From: Alteromonas salexigens
GTDB taxonomy: Bacteria > Pseudomonadota > Gammaproteobacteria > Enterobacterales > Alteromonadaceae
NCBI RefSeq assembly: GCF_025628895.1
Contig: NZ_JAOTJC010000006.1
Location: forward strand, 669,960 to 733,959
DNA: 64,000 bases
Direction of reading: 5' to 3'
Both the position numbers and the translations under genes were made by a program. Position 1 is the stretch's first letter; every line of letters begins with the position of its first letter. The notes under the pieces are model-generated. The model did no database searches, was not told the DNA's origin, and saw only the letters and a list, made by a program, of their open reading frames with translations. Positions 10,161 to 21,072 of the stretch are shown here, in pieces.

Positions 10161-12335
10161 TTACTCCTGGTCAAATGTAATAAACAATGTTGCCAATGGC
10201 GGCAGTGACACCTCAATGGAATACATCTGGTGATTCCACCCCTGGTCTCCTGCTTCCATTGTGGTGCTAACCGGGTAGTCACTACCCCAGTATTTGTGAC
10301 TATCCGTGTTCATTGCTATTTCATAGCGTCCTTTGTCCTGCACCCCTAGCCGGAAATTCGGGCGTGGTACCGGGGTGAAGTTACTTATAACGTAAACTTT
10401 CTGTTTGCGATCAGATGACAGGCGTACAAACGATACAATACTCTGCCCGGCGTTTTCGTGATCGATCCAGCTGAATCCTGCCGGCGAATGGTCCTGTTCA
10501 TGCAGCGCCGGAAGCTTTCGGTACAAACCGTTCAGTTCCTTGTATACCTGCTGGATCCCTTTGTGCTTTTCGTGGTTCAGTAAACCCCAGTCCAGCCCAA
10601 TATCATGATTCCACTCTCTGGCCTGACCCAGTTCATTACCCATGAAATTAAGCTTTTTACCGGGATGCCCATACATAAACGCAGCATAACAGCGCAGGTT
10701 CGCGGCCTGTTGCCACTCATCGCCAGGCATCTTGCCAAGCATACTGCCCTTGCCGTGAACCACTTCATCATGGGAAATTGGTAACACAAAATTTTCGTCA
10801 AAGGCATACACCATGGAGAACGTTATGTCGCCGTGGTGATAACGACGGTATGCCGGATCTTTACTGATGAAATGCAAGGAGTCGTGCATCCAGCCCATAT
10901 TCCATTTAAAGCCGAAACCCAGGCCGCCTTCAAACACCGGCCGCGAGACTTTCGGAAAAGATGTCGATTCTTCGGCGATGGTCATGGCATCCGGGAAGTG
11001 CTTATACACTTCCTCATTCATCCAGCGCAGCAAACTGATAGCTTCGTAGTTTTCATTGCCGCCATCAACATTGGGGATCCATTCGCCATCATTACGGGAA
11101 TAGTCGAGGTAAAGCATAGACGCCACTGCATCAACCCGCAGCCCGTCAATATGAAACTTATCCAGCCAGTAAAGTGCATTCGCCACCAAAAACTGGCGCA
11201 CGGTATCCTTGCCGAAATCGTAAATACACGAGTTCCAGTCAGGGTGCCAGCCACGACGGGGATCGGCGTATTCGTAAACATGGCTACCGTCAAATCTGGC
11301 CAGGCCATGTCCGTCTTCAGGGAAGTGTGCCGGGACCCAGTCGATGATGACCCCTACCCCGGCCTGGTGACAACAATCGACGAAATATTTAAACTCGTCC
11401 GGATCACCGAAGCGGCTGGTAGGCGAAAACATCCCCACCGGCTGGTATCCCCAGGAGCCGTCAAACGGAAATTCTGAGACTGGCAAGAGCTCTATGTGGG
11501 TATAACCCATGTCGGTCACGTAGCTTACCAGTTCATCGGCCAGTTCACGGTAACTCAGGTAGCGGGCATCACTGTCTGCACCGGGCCGCTTCCACGACCC
11601 CAGATGAACTTCGTAAATACTCATGGCAGCGCTGTATTTATCGCTACTGCGGGCCTGCATCCACTCACTGTCCTGCCATTGATAGCGGTCGTGATCGTAG
11701 ATACGTGAAGCATGGGAAGGATACTGTTCAGCCGAGAACCCAATGGGATCCGCTTTGTGAGGCAAATCGTTCCCGTCACTGTCTTTCAACTGATATTTAT
11801 ACCGTTCTCCTTCTTGCATACCGGGCACCACTAACACCCAGTAGCCCATGTCCGTTTTCTGCATCGGATGGCAGCGTCCGTCCCAGTTATTGAAATCACC
11901 AATCAGAGACACCGCACTGGCATTGGGGGCATATACTGCAAAGCGGATCGCCTGTTGCTCCGCTGCGGGCAGTGTGATTTTCTGTGCACCCGCCTGGCGG
12001 TAGAGATTTTGTGGCGCGTGGTCAATAAAATGCACGGCGTGAAAAGCTTCATCAGTAAACTGATAAGGGTCGAGCACCTTGTAATGTTGTTCGCCTTTTT
12101 TTACGTCCAGAGAGTAATAATCGTCCTCAGCCAGAGTGACCGGGCCAGAGAATAACCCACTGTCATGCGTACGAGTCAGCGTGAAGGTTTTACCTGATTT
12201 TCCTACCGTCACTGAGACCTCGGTGGCGTCGGGGATCCATACCGTGACTGAAGTGCCCGACTCCGACTGCTGTGGTCCGAGGGTAGAAAAAGGATTGGGG
12301 CACTGTGCCCGCGCCAGTTGCTGCTCTGTCTGCAT
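10161..12335 (-). CDS. glgB: 1,4-alpha-glucan branching enzyme GlgB
   Basis: Introduces alpha-1,6 branches during glycogen synthesis. The 724 residues are close to the usual 730. An N-terminal CBM48 region (SLIGDFNNWDGR) is followed by a GH13 barrel with VDGLRVDAVASMLY (nucleophile), TIAEESTSFP (acid/base) and PISHDEVVHGKGSM. CAGGAG lies at good spacing before the ATG, immediately after a hairpin that separates it from malQ. glgC, glgA and glgP are not in this window. Confidence 0.97.
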   Translation of the reverse strand: MQTEQQLARAQCPNPFSTLGPQQSESGTSVTVWIPDATEVSVTVGKSGKTFTLTRTHDSGLFSGPVTLAEDDYYSLDVKKGEQHYKVLDPYQFTDEAFHAVHFIDHAPQNLYRQAGAQKITLPAAEQQAIRFAVYAPNASAVSLIGDFNNWDGRCHPMQKTDMGYWVLVVPGMQEGERYKYQLKDSDGNDLPHKADPIGFSAEQYPSHASRIYDHDRYQWQDSEWMQARSSDKYSAAMSIYEVHLGSWKRPGADSDARYLSYRELADELVSYVTDMGYTHIELLPVSEFPFDGSWGYQPVGMFSPTSRFGDPDEFKYFVDCCHQAGVGVIIDWVPAHFPEDGHGLARFDGSHVYEYADPRRGWHPDWNSCIYDFGKDTVRQFLVANALYWLDKFHIDGLRVDAVASMLYLDYSRNDGEWIPNVDGGNENYEAISLLRWMNEEVYKHFPDAMTIAEESTSFPKVSRPVFEGGLGFGFKWNMGWMHDSLHFISKDPAYRRYHHGDITFSMVYAFDENFVLPISHDEVVHGKGSMLGKMPGDEWQQAANLRCYAAFMYGHPGKKLNFMGNELGQAREWNHDIGLDWGLLNHEKHKGIQQVYKELNGLYRKLPALHEQDHSPAGFSWIDHENAGQSIVSFVRLSSDRKQKVYVISNFTPVPRPNFRLGVQDKGRYEIAMNTDSHKYWGSDYPVSTTMEAGDQGWNHQMYSIEVSLPPLATLFITFDQE

Positions 12336-12346
12336 GCTTTACTCCT

Positions 12347-12376
12347 GTAAAAAGCCCGTGACACCACGGGCTTTAC
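12347..12376 (-). terminator. Hairpin with T run between malQ and glgB
   Basis: Read on the minus strand, a perfect stem AAAGCCCGTG/CACGGGCTTT with a GTGT loop is followed by a short T run. The glgB ribosome site CAGGAG comes straight after. It has the form of an intrinsic terminator or attenuator and probably reduces read-through from malQ into glgB. Confidence 0.75.
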
Positions 12377-12407
12377 ATTGCGTTTACTTATTCGGCATTA
12401 TTGCCTG

Positions 12408-14609
12408 TTACTGTGCGCTGCTTGCCCGCTTCCTGGCATCGGTCAGTTTCTCTGCCAGTTGCCTGATATCAGGGTTAGCAAAAATAGACTCCAGGTTAGC
12501 ACTCAGCTTACGGCGCCAGTTTGGATACTCATCAAAGGTTCCGGGAATATTGACCGGCTTGTCCATTTGCAGCCAGTCCTCCAGTTGCAGGCTCAGTAAC
12601 GCGCTGGAGCCCCCGGCCATATGCACTTGCATTCCGTAGTTCAGCGCCTGTGTCATCCCGGTATGGTTCACATCATGTCCTACTGAGTCATCTACCGACC
12701 CGTGGCCATGCAGCGAATTCAGGATCTCCTGTTTGTTCGCATGGCGATCCTCATACAGAGTACTCAAAATTTCTTCCGTTGGGTACAGGCCAATTTCTTT
12801 GCCCAGTTCCAAATCCAGACAGTGCCAATATCCAATTAAGGTTGGCATGTCGTGGGTTGTCAAGGTAGACATGGATTGCTCGGGGTAATGGGAGGGTGAG
12901 AAAAAGCCCCCGTCTTCGGCTTGCTCAAAAAAGAACACACGATAGGAATACACCCCGTTATCAGCCAGTTTTTCGCGAATTTCTTCCGGTACTGTGCCCA
13001 GGTCTTCCCCAATCACCAGACTTTGGTGACGATGACTTTCCAGCGCCAGAATAGCCAGCAGGTCATCCACCGGATAATACACGTAGCCACCGTCCCGGGC
13101 ATGGTCACCTTTAACCACCCACCACAACCGCAGCAGTGCCATCACGTGATCGATGCGTAACGCACCTGATGCGGCCATATTGGAGGAGAACAAATCAATA
13201 ATCGGCTGGTACTGCTGTTCATACAGTTTCTGCGGGTCCATAGGCGGCAGGCCCCAGTTCTGACCCAGCGGGCCCAGGATATCCGGCGGCGCGCCCACGC
13301 TGGCACCCGTACAATATAAATCTTTGTTGCCCCAGATTTCGGCGCTGCCTTCGCTTACGCCCACTGCCAGGTCACGATAAACGCCAATGGTCATGCCGGC
13401 TTTTTCGGCGGTCTCACTGGCCTGTTTCATCTGTTCGGCGGCCATAAACTGCAGGAACTGATAGAACTTTACCGACAACTTATTGGCTTTCTTAAATTTG
13501 GCGACCGCGTCACTTTGGTAGTTTTTAAACTCCTCCGGGAAGACCGGCCAGCCCCAGAACTCTTTGCCCCGGGCTTTCAAATCGGCCTGTAAGGCGTCGT
13601 ACACGGCCAGCATATCGAGGCTTTCACCGCCCTCTTCCACAAAGGCTTTAAAGGCACGATTCTGTTTGGTGTTTTTGGTCAGGTAGCGGGCATTATAAAC
13701 ATCAAATACGGCGCGCAGCGCTTGCAGCTTCAGTTCGGCTACACCTTCGTAGTCAACGTAATCTACCGCTCTGACATGGCTAAGGCGGGCCTGAAATGCG
13801 TCGTCGTTAATCAGCTTTTGGACCGAGGCATCTTCATAACCTTCAACGTTGCTTACATCAATGTAAAGGTAATTAAGCCAGCGGCGGGAAGACGGGCCAT
13901 AAGGGGAACAGGCATCGGGGTTAGCCGGGTACAAGGCATGAATCGGATTCAGCCCTATAAAATCTGCACCGGTTTCAGCGGCCTTACCTATCAGGTTACT
14001 GAGATCGGAAAAATCCCCAATGCCCCAGTTGGTCTCGCTTCGTACGCAGTATAACTGAACACTCAGCCCCCATATTTTTTTACCCTGCTTGATGGCATCC
14101 GGGGTATAGCACGCAGTAGGCGCAACAATGAGTCGCATGGTGGCCAACTCGTCACCATCGGCCTGTAAGCTCAGGTTATGGTACCCAAGAGGCAGCTCCA
14201 GCGGAATCGGTACCATATATTCCTGAAACTCAACGCCATCTATTTCAGAGGCGTGTATCAGTTCTTCGTTAACCGGAATGAAGCCGTGGCGCAGTTCATC
14301 ATTTGAATCCGTTGTAATGACAAACTCGTAATCATCATGGACAAGGTCAATAGGCAGACGAACAGGCAACTGAACAGTGTCAGTTTGGCGGTTAACCTGA
14401 ACCGGGTTCAGTGGTGACAACCAGACTTTATGGGCATCGCTAAGCAACTGAGACTGCATGGCTTCGTCATCACTGGTGTCGTAACCCAGGGTATTGAGCA
14501 ATTTGGCTTTACTTGACTCTGCTATGGTAGCAGGCTTTCCCCAGGCGTCGACGTAACGGCTTTCTATGCCCCGCGCTTCTACCAGTGTTTGCAGAACGTT
14601 ATTTGTCAT
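12408..14609 (-). CDS. malQ: 4-alpha-glucanotransferase (amylomaltase)
   Basis: Transfers alpha-1,4-glucan segments between maltodextrins. The 733-residue length and GH77 motifs match MalQ: ALRIDHVMALLRLWWV (nucleophile), LVIGEDLGTVPEEIR (acid/base) and LTTHDMPTLIGYW. The first about 150 residues form the extra N-terminal domain typical of the proteobacterial enzymes. It is the first gene of the minus-strand glycogen unit and is divergent from gapA across a 231-base spacer. Confidence 0.96.
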   Translation of the reverse strand: MTNNVLQTLVEARGIESRYVDAWGKPATIAESSKAKLLNTLGYDTSDDEAMQSQLLSDAHKVWLSPLNPVQVNRQTDTVQLPVRLPIDLVHDDYEFVITTDSNDELRHGFIPVNEELIHASEIDGVEFQEYMVPIPLELPLGYHNLSLQADGDELATMRLIVAPTACYTPDAIKQGKKIWGLSVQLYCVRSETNWGIGDFSDLSNLIGKAAETGADFIGLNPIHALYPANPDACSPYGPSSRRWLNYLYIDVSNVEGYEDASVQKLINDDAFQARLSHVRAVDYVDYEGVAELKLQALRAVFDVYNARYLTKNTKQNRAFKAFVEEGGESLDMLAVYDALQADLKARGKEFWGWPVFPEEFKNYQSDAVAKFKKANKLSVKFYQFLQFMAAEQMKQASETAEKAGMTIGVYRDLAVGVSEGSAEIWGNKDLYCTGASVGAPPDILGPLGQNWGLPPMDPQKLYEQQYQPIIDLFSSNMAASGALRIDHVMALLRLWWVVKGDHARDGGYVYYPVDDLLAILALESHRHQSLVIGEDLGTVPEEIREKLADNGVYSYRVFFFEQAEDGGFFSPSHYPEQSMSTLTTHDMPTLIGYWHCLDLELGKEIGLYPTEEILSTLYEDRHANKQEILNSLHGHGSVDDSVGHDVNHTGMTQALNYGMQVHMAGGSSALLSLQLEDWLQMDKPVNIPGTFDEYPNWRRKLSANLESIFANPDIRQLAEKLTDARKRASSAQ

Positions 14610-14739
14610 ATGGTGTCATTCCTGTTCAGGGTCGGTGCTCAAAAAACCAGCACCCAGTGCTGGTAAGCGTACAATTTTTTAACATTATTGTTTAACTGCG
14701 CGCACAACGAAACTGAATACGATTGCAATAGCCGAATTT

Positions 14740-14754
14740 CGTAATTTTGCAACA
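14740..14754. promoter_or_regulatory. Weak HexR-like operator upstream of gapA (site 1)
   Basis: CGTAATTTTGCAACA matches 12 of 15 positions of the HexR consensus TGTARTNNNAYTACA. It lies about 87 bases before the gapA ATG, in the spacer shared with malQ. gapA is a known HexR target in related bacteria, but the match alone is weak. Confidence 0.3.
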
Positions 14755-14802
14755 TTAATTGGTTTTTACTTTGCCAATTATGCCATTTTGATCCATACTT
14801 TA

Positions 14803-15836
<1,034 letters not shown>

Positions 15837-15863
15837 GAAGCCAATACTGATTTTTCAGTAACT

Positions 15864-15897
15864 AAAAAAAGGTGCGATTTTTATCGCACCTTTTTTA
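15864..15897 (+). terminator. Intrinsic terminator after gapA
   Basis: A perfect eight-base stem GGTGCGAT/ATCGCACC with a TTTT loop (15871-15890) is preceded by an A run and followed by six Ts. Confidence 0.93.
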
Positions 15898-16017
15898 TTT
15901 TCAAGGCACAATAAAAAATGAACCATAACCGGTATTTAGCGTTATTCACTGAGTACCCGGCAGCACCCATTCGCAATGGTTTGTTTTGTACCTATTAAAT
16001 GTATACAGGGAGTAATC

Positions 16018-16881
16018 ATGGCTATCGCAGGCTCGGTCACGGTAAGTGAATCTCAGGGCATCACTTACCTCAACATTGACAACCGTTTCGCGACGGCCAA
16101 GGTCAGCTTATTTGGCGGCCACGTACTGTCGTTTACTCCTAAAAGCGATGAAGTTGATCGGTTGTGGCTTAGTCCTCATGCATACCTGAATGGTGAGCGG
16201 CCAATCCGGGGTGGGATACCGGTTTGCTGGCCTTGGTTCAGCGATGATCACGGCAAAGAGAAAGGCGCCCTGCCTTCACATGGTTTTTTACGTACTCAGG
16301 TATGGCAGCTGCAACGCTCCGAAGACACCAGCGTGGGTACTGAACTGGTACTCTCCCCTTCATTTACCCGGGCGGACGGATTTGAGTACGACTGTCAGGT
16401 CACGCTGACAATCATCATCGGCGAATCACTGTCAGCCAGTTTGCGCACTGAAAATACCGGCGTCACACCGTTCACCTTTAATACCGCCCTGCATACTTAT
16501 CTGGCAGTACCCAGCGTACAAAAAGTGGAGCTGGAAGGGCTCAGTGGCCAGTACAAAGACAAACTTGCCGACTGGGCGGTTAAAGACACACCGCAACCTT
16601 ATAAGTTTACGGCGGAAACGGATCGCATTCATTTAAATGCTCCCTCCACCATGACCTTAAAAGACAATGGCGAGGCGTTTACTCAGATTGGCTCCGACGG
16701 TCACGACTCCGTGGTGGTATGGAACCCGTGGCAGAGCGCCGCCTCCATTTCAGATATGGACGCGTTTGGGTTTGTGCATATGCTATGCGTTGAAACCGCC
16801 TGTACCCAGGGCGTAGCCTTGTCGCCCGGTGAAAGCCACACATTAACTCAGATAATTGGTCCGCCGGAACGCAGCAGCTAA
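16018..16881 (+). CDS. D-hexose-6-phosphate mutarotase (aldose 1-epimerase-like, YeaD family)
   Basis: Likely interconverts the anomers of glucose 6-phosphate, which feeds the beta-form to glucose-6-phosphate dehydrogenase. The 287 residues cover the whole galactose mutarotase-like fold. Diagnostic segments include RPIRGGIPVCWPWF, HGFLRTQVW, NTALHTYLAV and VVWNPW. The ATG at 16018 has AGGGAG at good spacing; an upstream in-frame ATG is less likely. In many gammaproteobacteria this gene sits beside gapA, as here. Confidence 0.93.
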   Translation: MAIAGSVTVSESQGITYLNIDNRFATAKVSLFGGHVLSFTPKSDEVDRLWLSPHAYLNGERPIRGGIPVCWPWFSDDHGKEKGALPSHGFLRTQVWQLQRSEDTSVGTELVLSPSFTRADGFEYDCQVTLTIIIGESLSASLRTENTGVTPFTFNTALHTYLAVPSVQKVELEGLSGQYKDKLADWAVKDTPQPYKFTAETDRIHLNAPSTMTLKDNGEAFTQIGSDGHDSVVVWNPWQSAASISDMDAFGFVHMLCVETACTQGVALSPGESHTLTQIIGPPERSS

Positions 16882-16895
16882 CCGCAGCACACCTA

Positions 16896-16927
16896 CAAAA
16901 AACCCGGCTTAGTGCCGGGTTTCTTAT
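16896..16927. terminator. Bidirectional terminator between the mutarotase gene and eda
   Basis: AACCCGGC/GCCGGGTT with a five-base loop (16901-16921), A-rich before and T-rich after. The convergent genes end at 16881 (plus) and 16945 (minus), so it can serve both. Confidence 0.88.
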
Positions 16928-16944
16928 TTCTGCTTAGCTTGGTA

Positions 16945-17592
16945 TTAGCTGTTTGCGCCTGTTACCGCGTCTTTCGCCAGCTGAGTGATCCGGTCCCAGT
17001 CACCCGCTTCAATAGCGTCATCCGGTGCCACCCATGAGCCACCTACGCATTGCACATTAGGCAACGCCAGATAGTCTTTGTAGTTATTGGGACCAATGCC
17101 ACCAGTAGGACAGAATGTCACATCCGGGAACGGTCCTGAGATGGATTTTATGGCTTTAACGCCACCCGACGCTTCTGCCGGGAAGAACTTAAGATGTGTA
17201 TAGCCGGCATCTTTACCCTTCATCAGGTCAGACGTAGACGAAATCCCCGGGATCAGCGCGATCTCGCTGTCCATGCCTGCCTTCAACAAATCAGCCGTCA
17301 TGCCCGGGCTAATCGCAAATTTAGCCCCCGCTTCTGTTACCGCTTTAAGCTGTTGGGCATTCGTGACGGTTCCTGCGCCAATAAGTGCATCAGGCACTTC
17401 TTGGGCAATTTTCTTAATGACATCCAGGGCAACCGGAGTGCGCAGTGTCACTTCCAACACCTTAATTCCGCCAGCCATCAGTGCTTTTGCCAGAGGGACC
17501 GCTTTGTCTACATCATTAATTACCAAAACCGGTACCACTGGTCCCGCAGCAAAAACTTCGGCCGGGGATAATTTCCAATTAGTTGTCATCAT
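16945..17592 (-). CDS. eda: KDPG aldolase (2-dehydro-3-deoxyphosphogluconate aldolase)
   Basis: Splits KDPG into pyruvate and glyceraldehyde 3-phosphate, the last Entner-Doudoroff step. The 215 residues contain the Schiff-base lysine K135 in HLKFFPAE and the catalytic glutamate E47 in VLEVTLRTP. The start codon overlaps the glk stop (ATGA), so the two genes are translationally coupled. A second ATG one codon later is also possible. It is the last gene of the zwf operon. Confidence 0.97.
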   Translation of the reverse strand: MMTTNWKLSPAEVFAAGPVVPVLVINDVDKAVPLAKALMAGGIKVLEVTLRTPVALDVIKKIAQEVPDALIGAGTVTNAQQLKAVTEAGAKFAISPGMTADLLKAGMDSEIALIPGISSTSDLMKGKDAGYTHLKFFPAEASGGVKAIKSISGPFPDVTFCPTGGIGPNNYKDYLALPNVQCVGGSWVAPDDAIEAGDWDRITQLAKDAVTGANS

Positions 17593-18545
17593 TCGCTCGC
17601 AATATGTTGTGTTAAATACGCTGATGCGCCTAATAAGCCGTGATCAGGTTCAGCGATTAAGTATGTGGGGATGTCTTTAACGTAGTGTTTCATCTGGCCT
17701 TTGGCTTCAAACCTGGCACGAAAATCACTTTGACGCAGAAATGCGGTAAAACGGTTAGCAATACCGCCACCGATAAATACGCCGCCGGTGGTGGCCATAT
17801 TTAGTGCCAGATTACCCGCAAAACTGCCCATAATCCGGCAGAACTGGGTCAACGTTGAGGCACAGATATCACAGCTGCCATCCAGAGCTTTCTCGGTCAC
17901 CTGAGCAGGCTCGGTGAGTTCCGCAGCAATATTATGGTGTGCGGCAAGCGCACGGTAAATATTCAGGATCCCACGGCCCGACATCACTTCTTCGGCGGAT
18001 GCACGGCCAAACTGGTTTTGCAGATACCGCCAAACCACAATGTCCGTTTCATCGACTGGCGCGAAATCAGTATGACCGCCCTCGCCGTCCAGGGTTTGCC
18101 AGCCCGATGACGTCATGGTGATGTGCTCGACCCCCAGACCTGTCCCCGGACCGAAAACCGCAATATTACCGCCGGATTTAGCGTGGCCGTCACCGATCTG
18201 AATCACCTGGTCATCGGTCAGTACCGGCAGGGAATGTGCCACGGCGGTAAAATCATTGATCACGTACAGATCTGTAAGCTTCAGTTGTTGCCGCAAAGCC
18301 TGTTGGGAGAATGCCCAGCTGTGATTCGTCATCACCACCTGGTCACCCAGTACGGGACACGCTATCGCGATGCACCCATGAGTGAAAGTGTGCTCTGGCA
18401 TATCGGCAAAGTACTGCAGGATAACCAGATCAATACTGGCGTAATCCTTACACATGTACTTCTTAATATCGGCTACACCGCCATTAACTACACGGGCCAG
18501 GCGGATATTCGTCCCGCCTACATCAGCAACGAACTGCGCGCTCAT
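17589..18545 (-). CDS. glk: Glucokinase
   Basis: Phosphorylates glucose with ATP. The 318 residues match the bacterial Glk family: the ATP-binding [11 protein letters not shown] at the N-terminus, [12 protein letters not shown], and the phosphate loop [12 protein letters not shown]. It overlaps edd upstream and eda downstream by four bases each. Glucose entry is therefore produced from the same transcript as the pathway that consumes it. Confidence 0.96.
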   Translation of the reverse strand: MSAQFVADVGGTNIRLARVVNGGVADIKKYMCKDYASIDLVILQYFADMPEHTFTHGCIAIACPVLGDQVVMTNHSWAFSQQALRQQLKLTDLYVINDFTAVAHSLPVLTDDQVIQIGDGHAKSGGNIAVFGPGTGLGVEHITMTSSGWQTLDGEGGHTDFAPVDETDIVVWRYLQNQFGRASAEEVMSGRGILNIYRALAAHHNIAAELTEPAQVTEKALDGSCDICASTLTQFCRIMGSFAGNLALNMATTGGVFIGGGIANRFTAFLRQSDFRARFEAKGQMKHYVKDIPTYLIAEPDHGLLGASAYLTQHIASE

Positions 18546-20371
18546 AGCTTCTGCTCCTGCTCCTTAAACAGCGAACATGCGCCTTCTTCCGCACCGGTAA
18601 GCACTGCGCGCATACCGCCAAACATTTCGCGCCCCATACCTATCTGATGGTGCTCAATGTCAGCTTCCCGTGGCTCACGTGCGTCCAGGGTGTCTTCATC
18701 GACCAACAATGACAGCGAGCCGGTACGGGTATCCAGTTCAATCATGTCGCCATCCTGTACTTTTGCCAGCAGGCCACCCTTGTAAGCTTCCGGTGTAACA
18801 TGAATAGCAGCAGGCACTTTACCTGATGCACCTGACATACGCCCATCAGTTACGAGAGCGACTTTAAAGCCCCGATCCTGTAACACACCCAACGGTGGCG
18901 TCAGACGGTGCAATTCAGGCATACCAATCGCTGAAGGCCCCTGGAAGCGGACGACCACGATACAGTCTTTATCCAGATCGCCAGCCTTAAAGGCAGCATC
19001 CAGTTCAAACTGATCTTCAAACACCACCGCAGGCGCCTTGATATGACAATGCGGCGTGCGCAAGGCTGAAGTTTTGATAACTGAGCGGCCCAGATTACCT
19101 TCCAGCACACTTAGCCCGCCGTCAGGTTTGAAGGGAGACTCGACCGTCGCCAGTACTTCTTTATCCAGTGATTCTTTCGGTCCGTCACGCCATTCCAGCT
19201 CACCGTCGATTAGCATGGGCTCTTTGGTGTAATTCTCGAGCCCTTCACCGGCAATGGTGGTCACATCATTGTGTAGCAGACCTGCATCAAGCAGTTGCTT
19301 GATAAGCAATGACATGCCGCCAGCCGCGGTAAAATGGTTGATATCCGCAGAACCGTTCGGGTAAATGCGGGTCATCAATGGAACTGCGTTGGAGATATCT
19401 GAGAAATCATCCCAGTTGACGATATAGCCCGCAGCGCGCGCAACGGCAATCAGGTGCATGGTATGGTTCGTAGAGCCACCAGTGGCCAGCAAACCTACCA
19501 GGCCATTTACCAGGGCTTTTGCATCAACCATGCGACCAATTGGCGTGTAGTTGTCGCCCAGGTCAGTGATCCGGGTGGCCTGCACCGCAGCCGCTTTCGT
19601 CAGCGCATCGCGTAGCGGTGTACCCGGGTTGACAAATGATGCGCCGGGCAGATGCAGGCCCATCATTTCAACTACTAACTGGTTCGAGTTCGCTGTGCCG
19701 TAAAAGGTACAGGTGCCCGGAGAGTGGTACGACTGCGCTTCTGCTTCCAAAAGCTCTTCACGACCCACTTTGCCTTCGGCGTAGGCCTGACGAACCCGGG
19801 CTTTTTCTTTATTTGGTAATCCTGACGGCATCGGACCGGCCGGAACAAATACCGTGGGCAAGTGACCGAAGCTCAGCGAGCCCAGTAACAAGCCGGGGAC
19901 TATTTTATCGCAAATCCCCAGCATCATCGCCGAATCAAACATGTTGTGAGACAGCGCAACTGCGGTGCCCATAGCGATGACATCCCGGCTCATCAGGCTG
20001 AGATCCATGCCTTTCTGTCCCTGAGTCACCCCATCACACATGGCCGGCACCCCACCCGCAAACTGGGCTACACTGCCCACTTCCCGAATGGCTTCTTTTA
20101 ACAGTGCCGGGTAAGTTTCGTAGGGCTGGTGGGCTGACAGCATGTCATTGTATGAAGAGACAATTGCCACATTGGCCTTGGTCATCGACCGTAAGTCAGA
20201 TTTTTCAGCAGCGCCACAGGCTGCAAATCCGTGAGCCAGGTTGCCACACGATAATTCGCCGCGCAGCGGCCCTTCGCGCCGGGCCTGTTCGATTTTGTCC
20301 AGGTACGCCTTACGGGTATCCCGGCTGCGCTCGATAATACGTTGCGTTACTTCTGCGATTTGTGAATTCAT
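18542..20371 (-). CDS. edd: 6-phosphogluconate dehydratase
   Basis: Dehydrates 6-phosphogluconate to KDPG and is expected to carry an iron-sulfur cluster. The 609 residues match the IlvD/Edd family, with [20 protein letters not shown] and [20 protein letters not shown] place the start at the ATG at 20371, which has AGGAG six bases upstream. This leaves eight bases after the pgl stop; a longer frame to 20392 would overlap pgl. Confidence 0.96.
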   Translation of the reverse strand: MNSQIAEVTQRIIERSRDTRKAYLDKIEQARREGPLRGELSCGNLAHGFAACGAAEKSDLRSMTKANVAIVSSYNDMLSAHQPYETYPALLKEAIREVGSVAQFAGGVPAMCDGVTQGQKGMDLSLMSRDVIAMGTAVALSHNMFDSAMMLGICDKIVPGLLLGSLSFGHLPTVFVPAGPMPSGLPNKEKARVRQAYAEGKVGREELLEAEAQSYHSPGTCTFYGTANSNQLVVEMMGLHLPGASFVNPGTPLRDALTKAAAVQATRITDLGDNYTPIGRMVDAKALVNGLVGLLATGGSTNHTMHLIAVARAAGYIVNWDDFSDISNAVPLMTRIYPNGSADINHFTAAGGMSLLIKQLLDAGLLHNDVTTIAGEGLENYTKEPMLIDGELEWRDGPKESLDKEVLATVESPFKPDGGLSVLEGNLGRSVIKTSALRTPHCHIKAPAVVFEDQFELDAAFKAGDLDKDCIVVVRFQGPSAIGMPELHRLTPPLGVLQDRGFKVALVTDGRMSGASGKVPAAIHVTPEAYKGGLLAKVQDGDMIELDTRTGSLSLLVDEDTLDAREPREADIEHHQIGMGREMFGGMRAVLTGAEEGACSLFKEQEQKL

Positions 20372-20379
20372 GGTATCTC

Positions 20380-21072
20380 CTATGGCGCCCACATCAGGGT
20401 TACCGGTGCCCGGTTAACCACAGCTGTGATTGGTTTTTGCGCTTCGGTGGCATTGTCCAGTGCTTCGGTAAGCACCTCTTTTTTCCGCTCGCCGGTGAGG
20501 TGCAGAAAGATATTTCGGCTATTCAGCAATGTGGGTAATGTCATAGACATACGCTGGTGCGGTGCAGTGGTCGGCGTAACCGCAATACAGGTTCTGCCAC
20601 TGCTCATCGCTAGACCATCATTGATCTGTTCAGAACAGGGAAACAATGACGCCGTATGTCCGTCTTCACCCATACCAAGAATAAGCGCGTCAAATGGTTG
20701 TGCCATACTGGCAATATTTGACTCGGCCTCGTTCACACCTTCATTGGCATCCGCATGAGCGGACTTTAACGGCACAAAATGAGCGGCGGCTGCCTTGTTC
20801 TGCAGCAGCTTCTCTTTCACCAAACGCGTATTACTGGCTTCATCCTGCTCATCAACCCAACGTTCGTCAGCAAGGGTAATGTCCACCTTGCTCCAGTCGA
20901 GGTCGGCATTGCTCAGCAATTCAAACAACGCCACGGGTGTGCGCCCACCGCTTACAACCAGTGACGCACGGCCACGGGTCTGGATCCCGGTTTTCAGGAT
21001 AGAACAAAGAGTAGACGCAAATGCTTCCGAGAGTACGTCCGGCGATTCGTAGGATTCAATTGTTAAAGCCAT
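20380..21072 (-). CDS. pgl: 6-phosphogluconolactonase
   Basis: Hydrolyses 6-phosphogluconolactone. The 230-residue protein belongs to the SIS-like glucosamine-6-phosphate isomerase/6-phosphogluconolactonase family, with [16 protein letters not shown] near residue 40, TLADERWV and [14 protein letters not shown]. The ATG overlaps the last base of the zwf stop. This tight junction is typical of zwf-pgl pairs. Confidence 0.95.
   Translation of the reverse strand: MALTIESYESPDVLSEAFASTLCSILKTGIQTRGRASLVVSGGRTPVALFELLSNADLDWSKVDITLADERWVDEQDEASNTRLVKEKLLQNKAAAAHFVPLKSAHADANEGVNEAESNIASMAQPFDALILGMGEDGHTASLFPCSEQINDGLAMSSGRTCIAVTPTTAPHQRMSMTLPTLLNSRNIFLHLTGERKKEVLTEALDNATEAQKPITAVVNRAPVTLMWAP

Noticed and set aside
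18688..18695. GGGTGTCT box in edd
   Set aside because: It encodes conserved E-D-T-L residues and lacks the extended box context; taken as chance.
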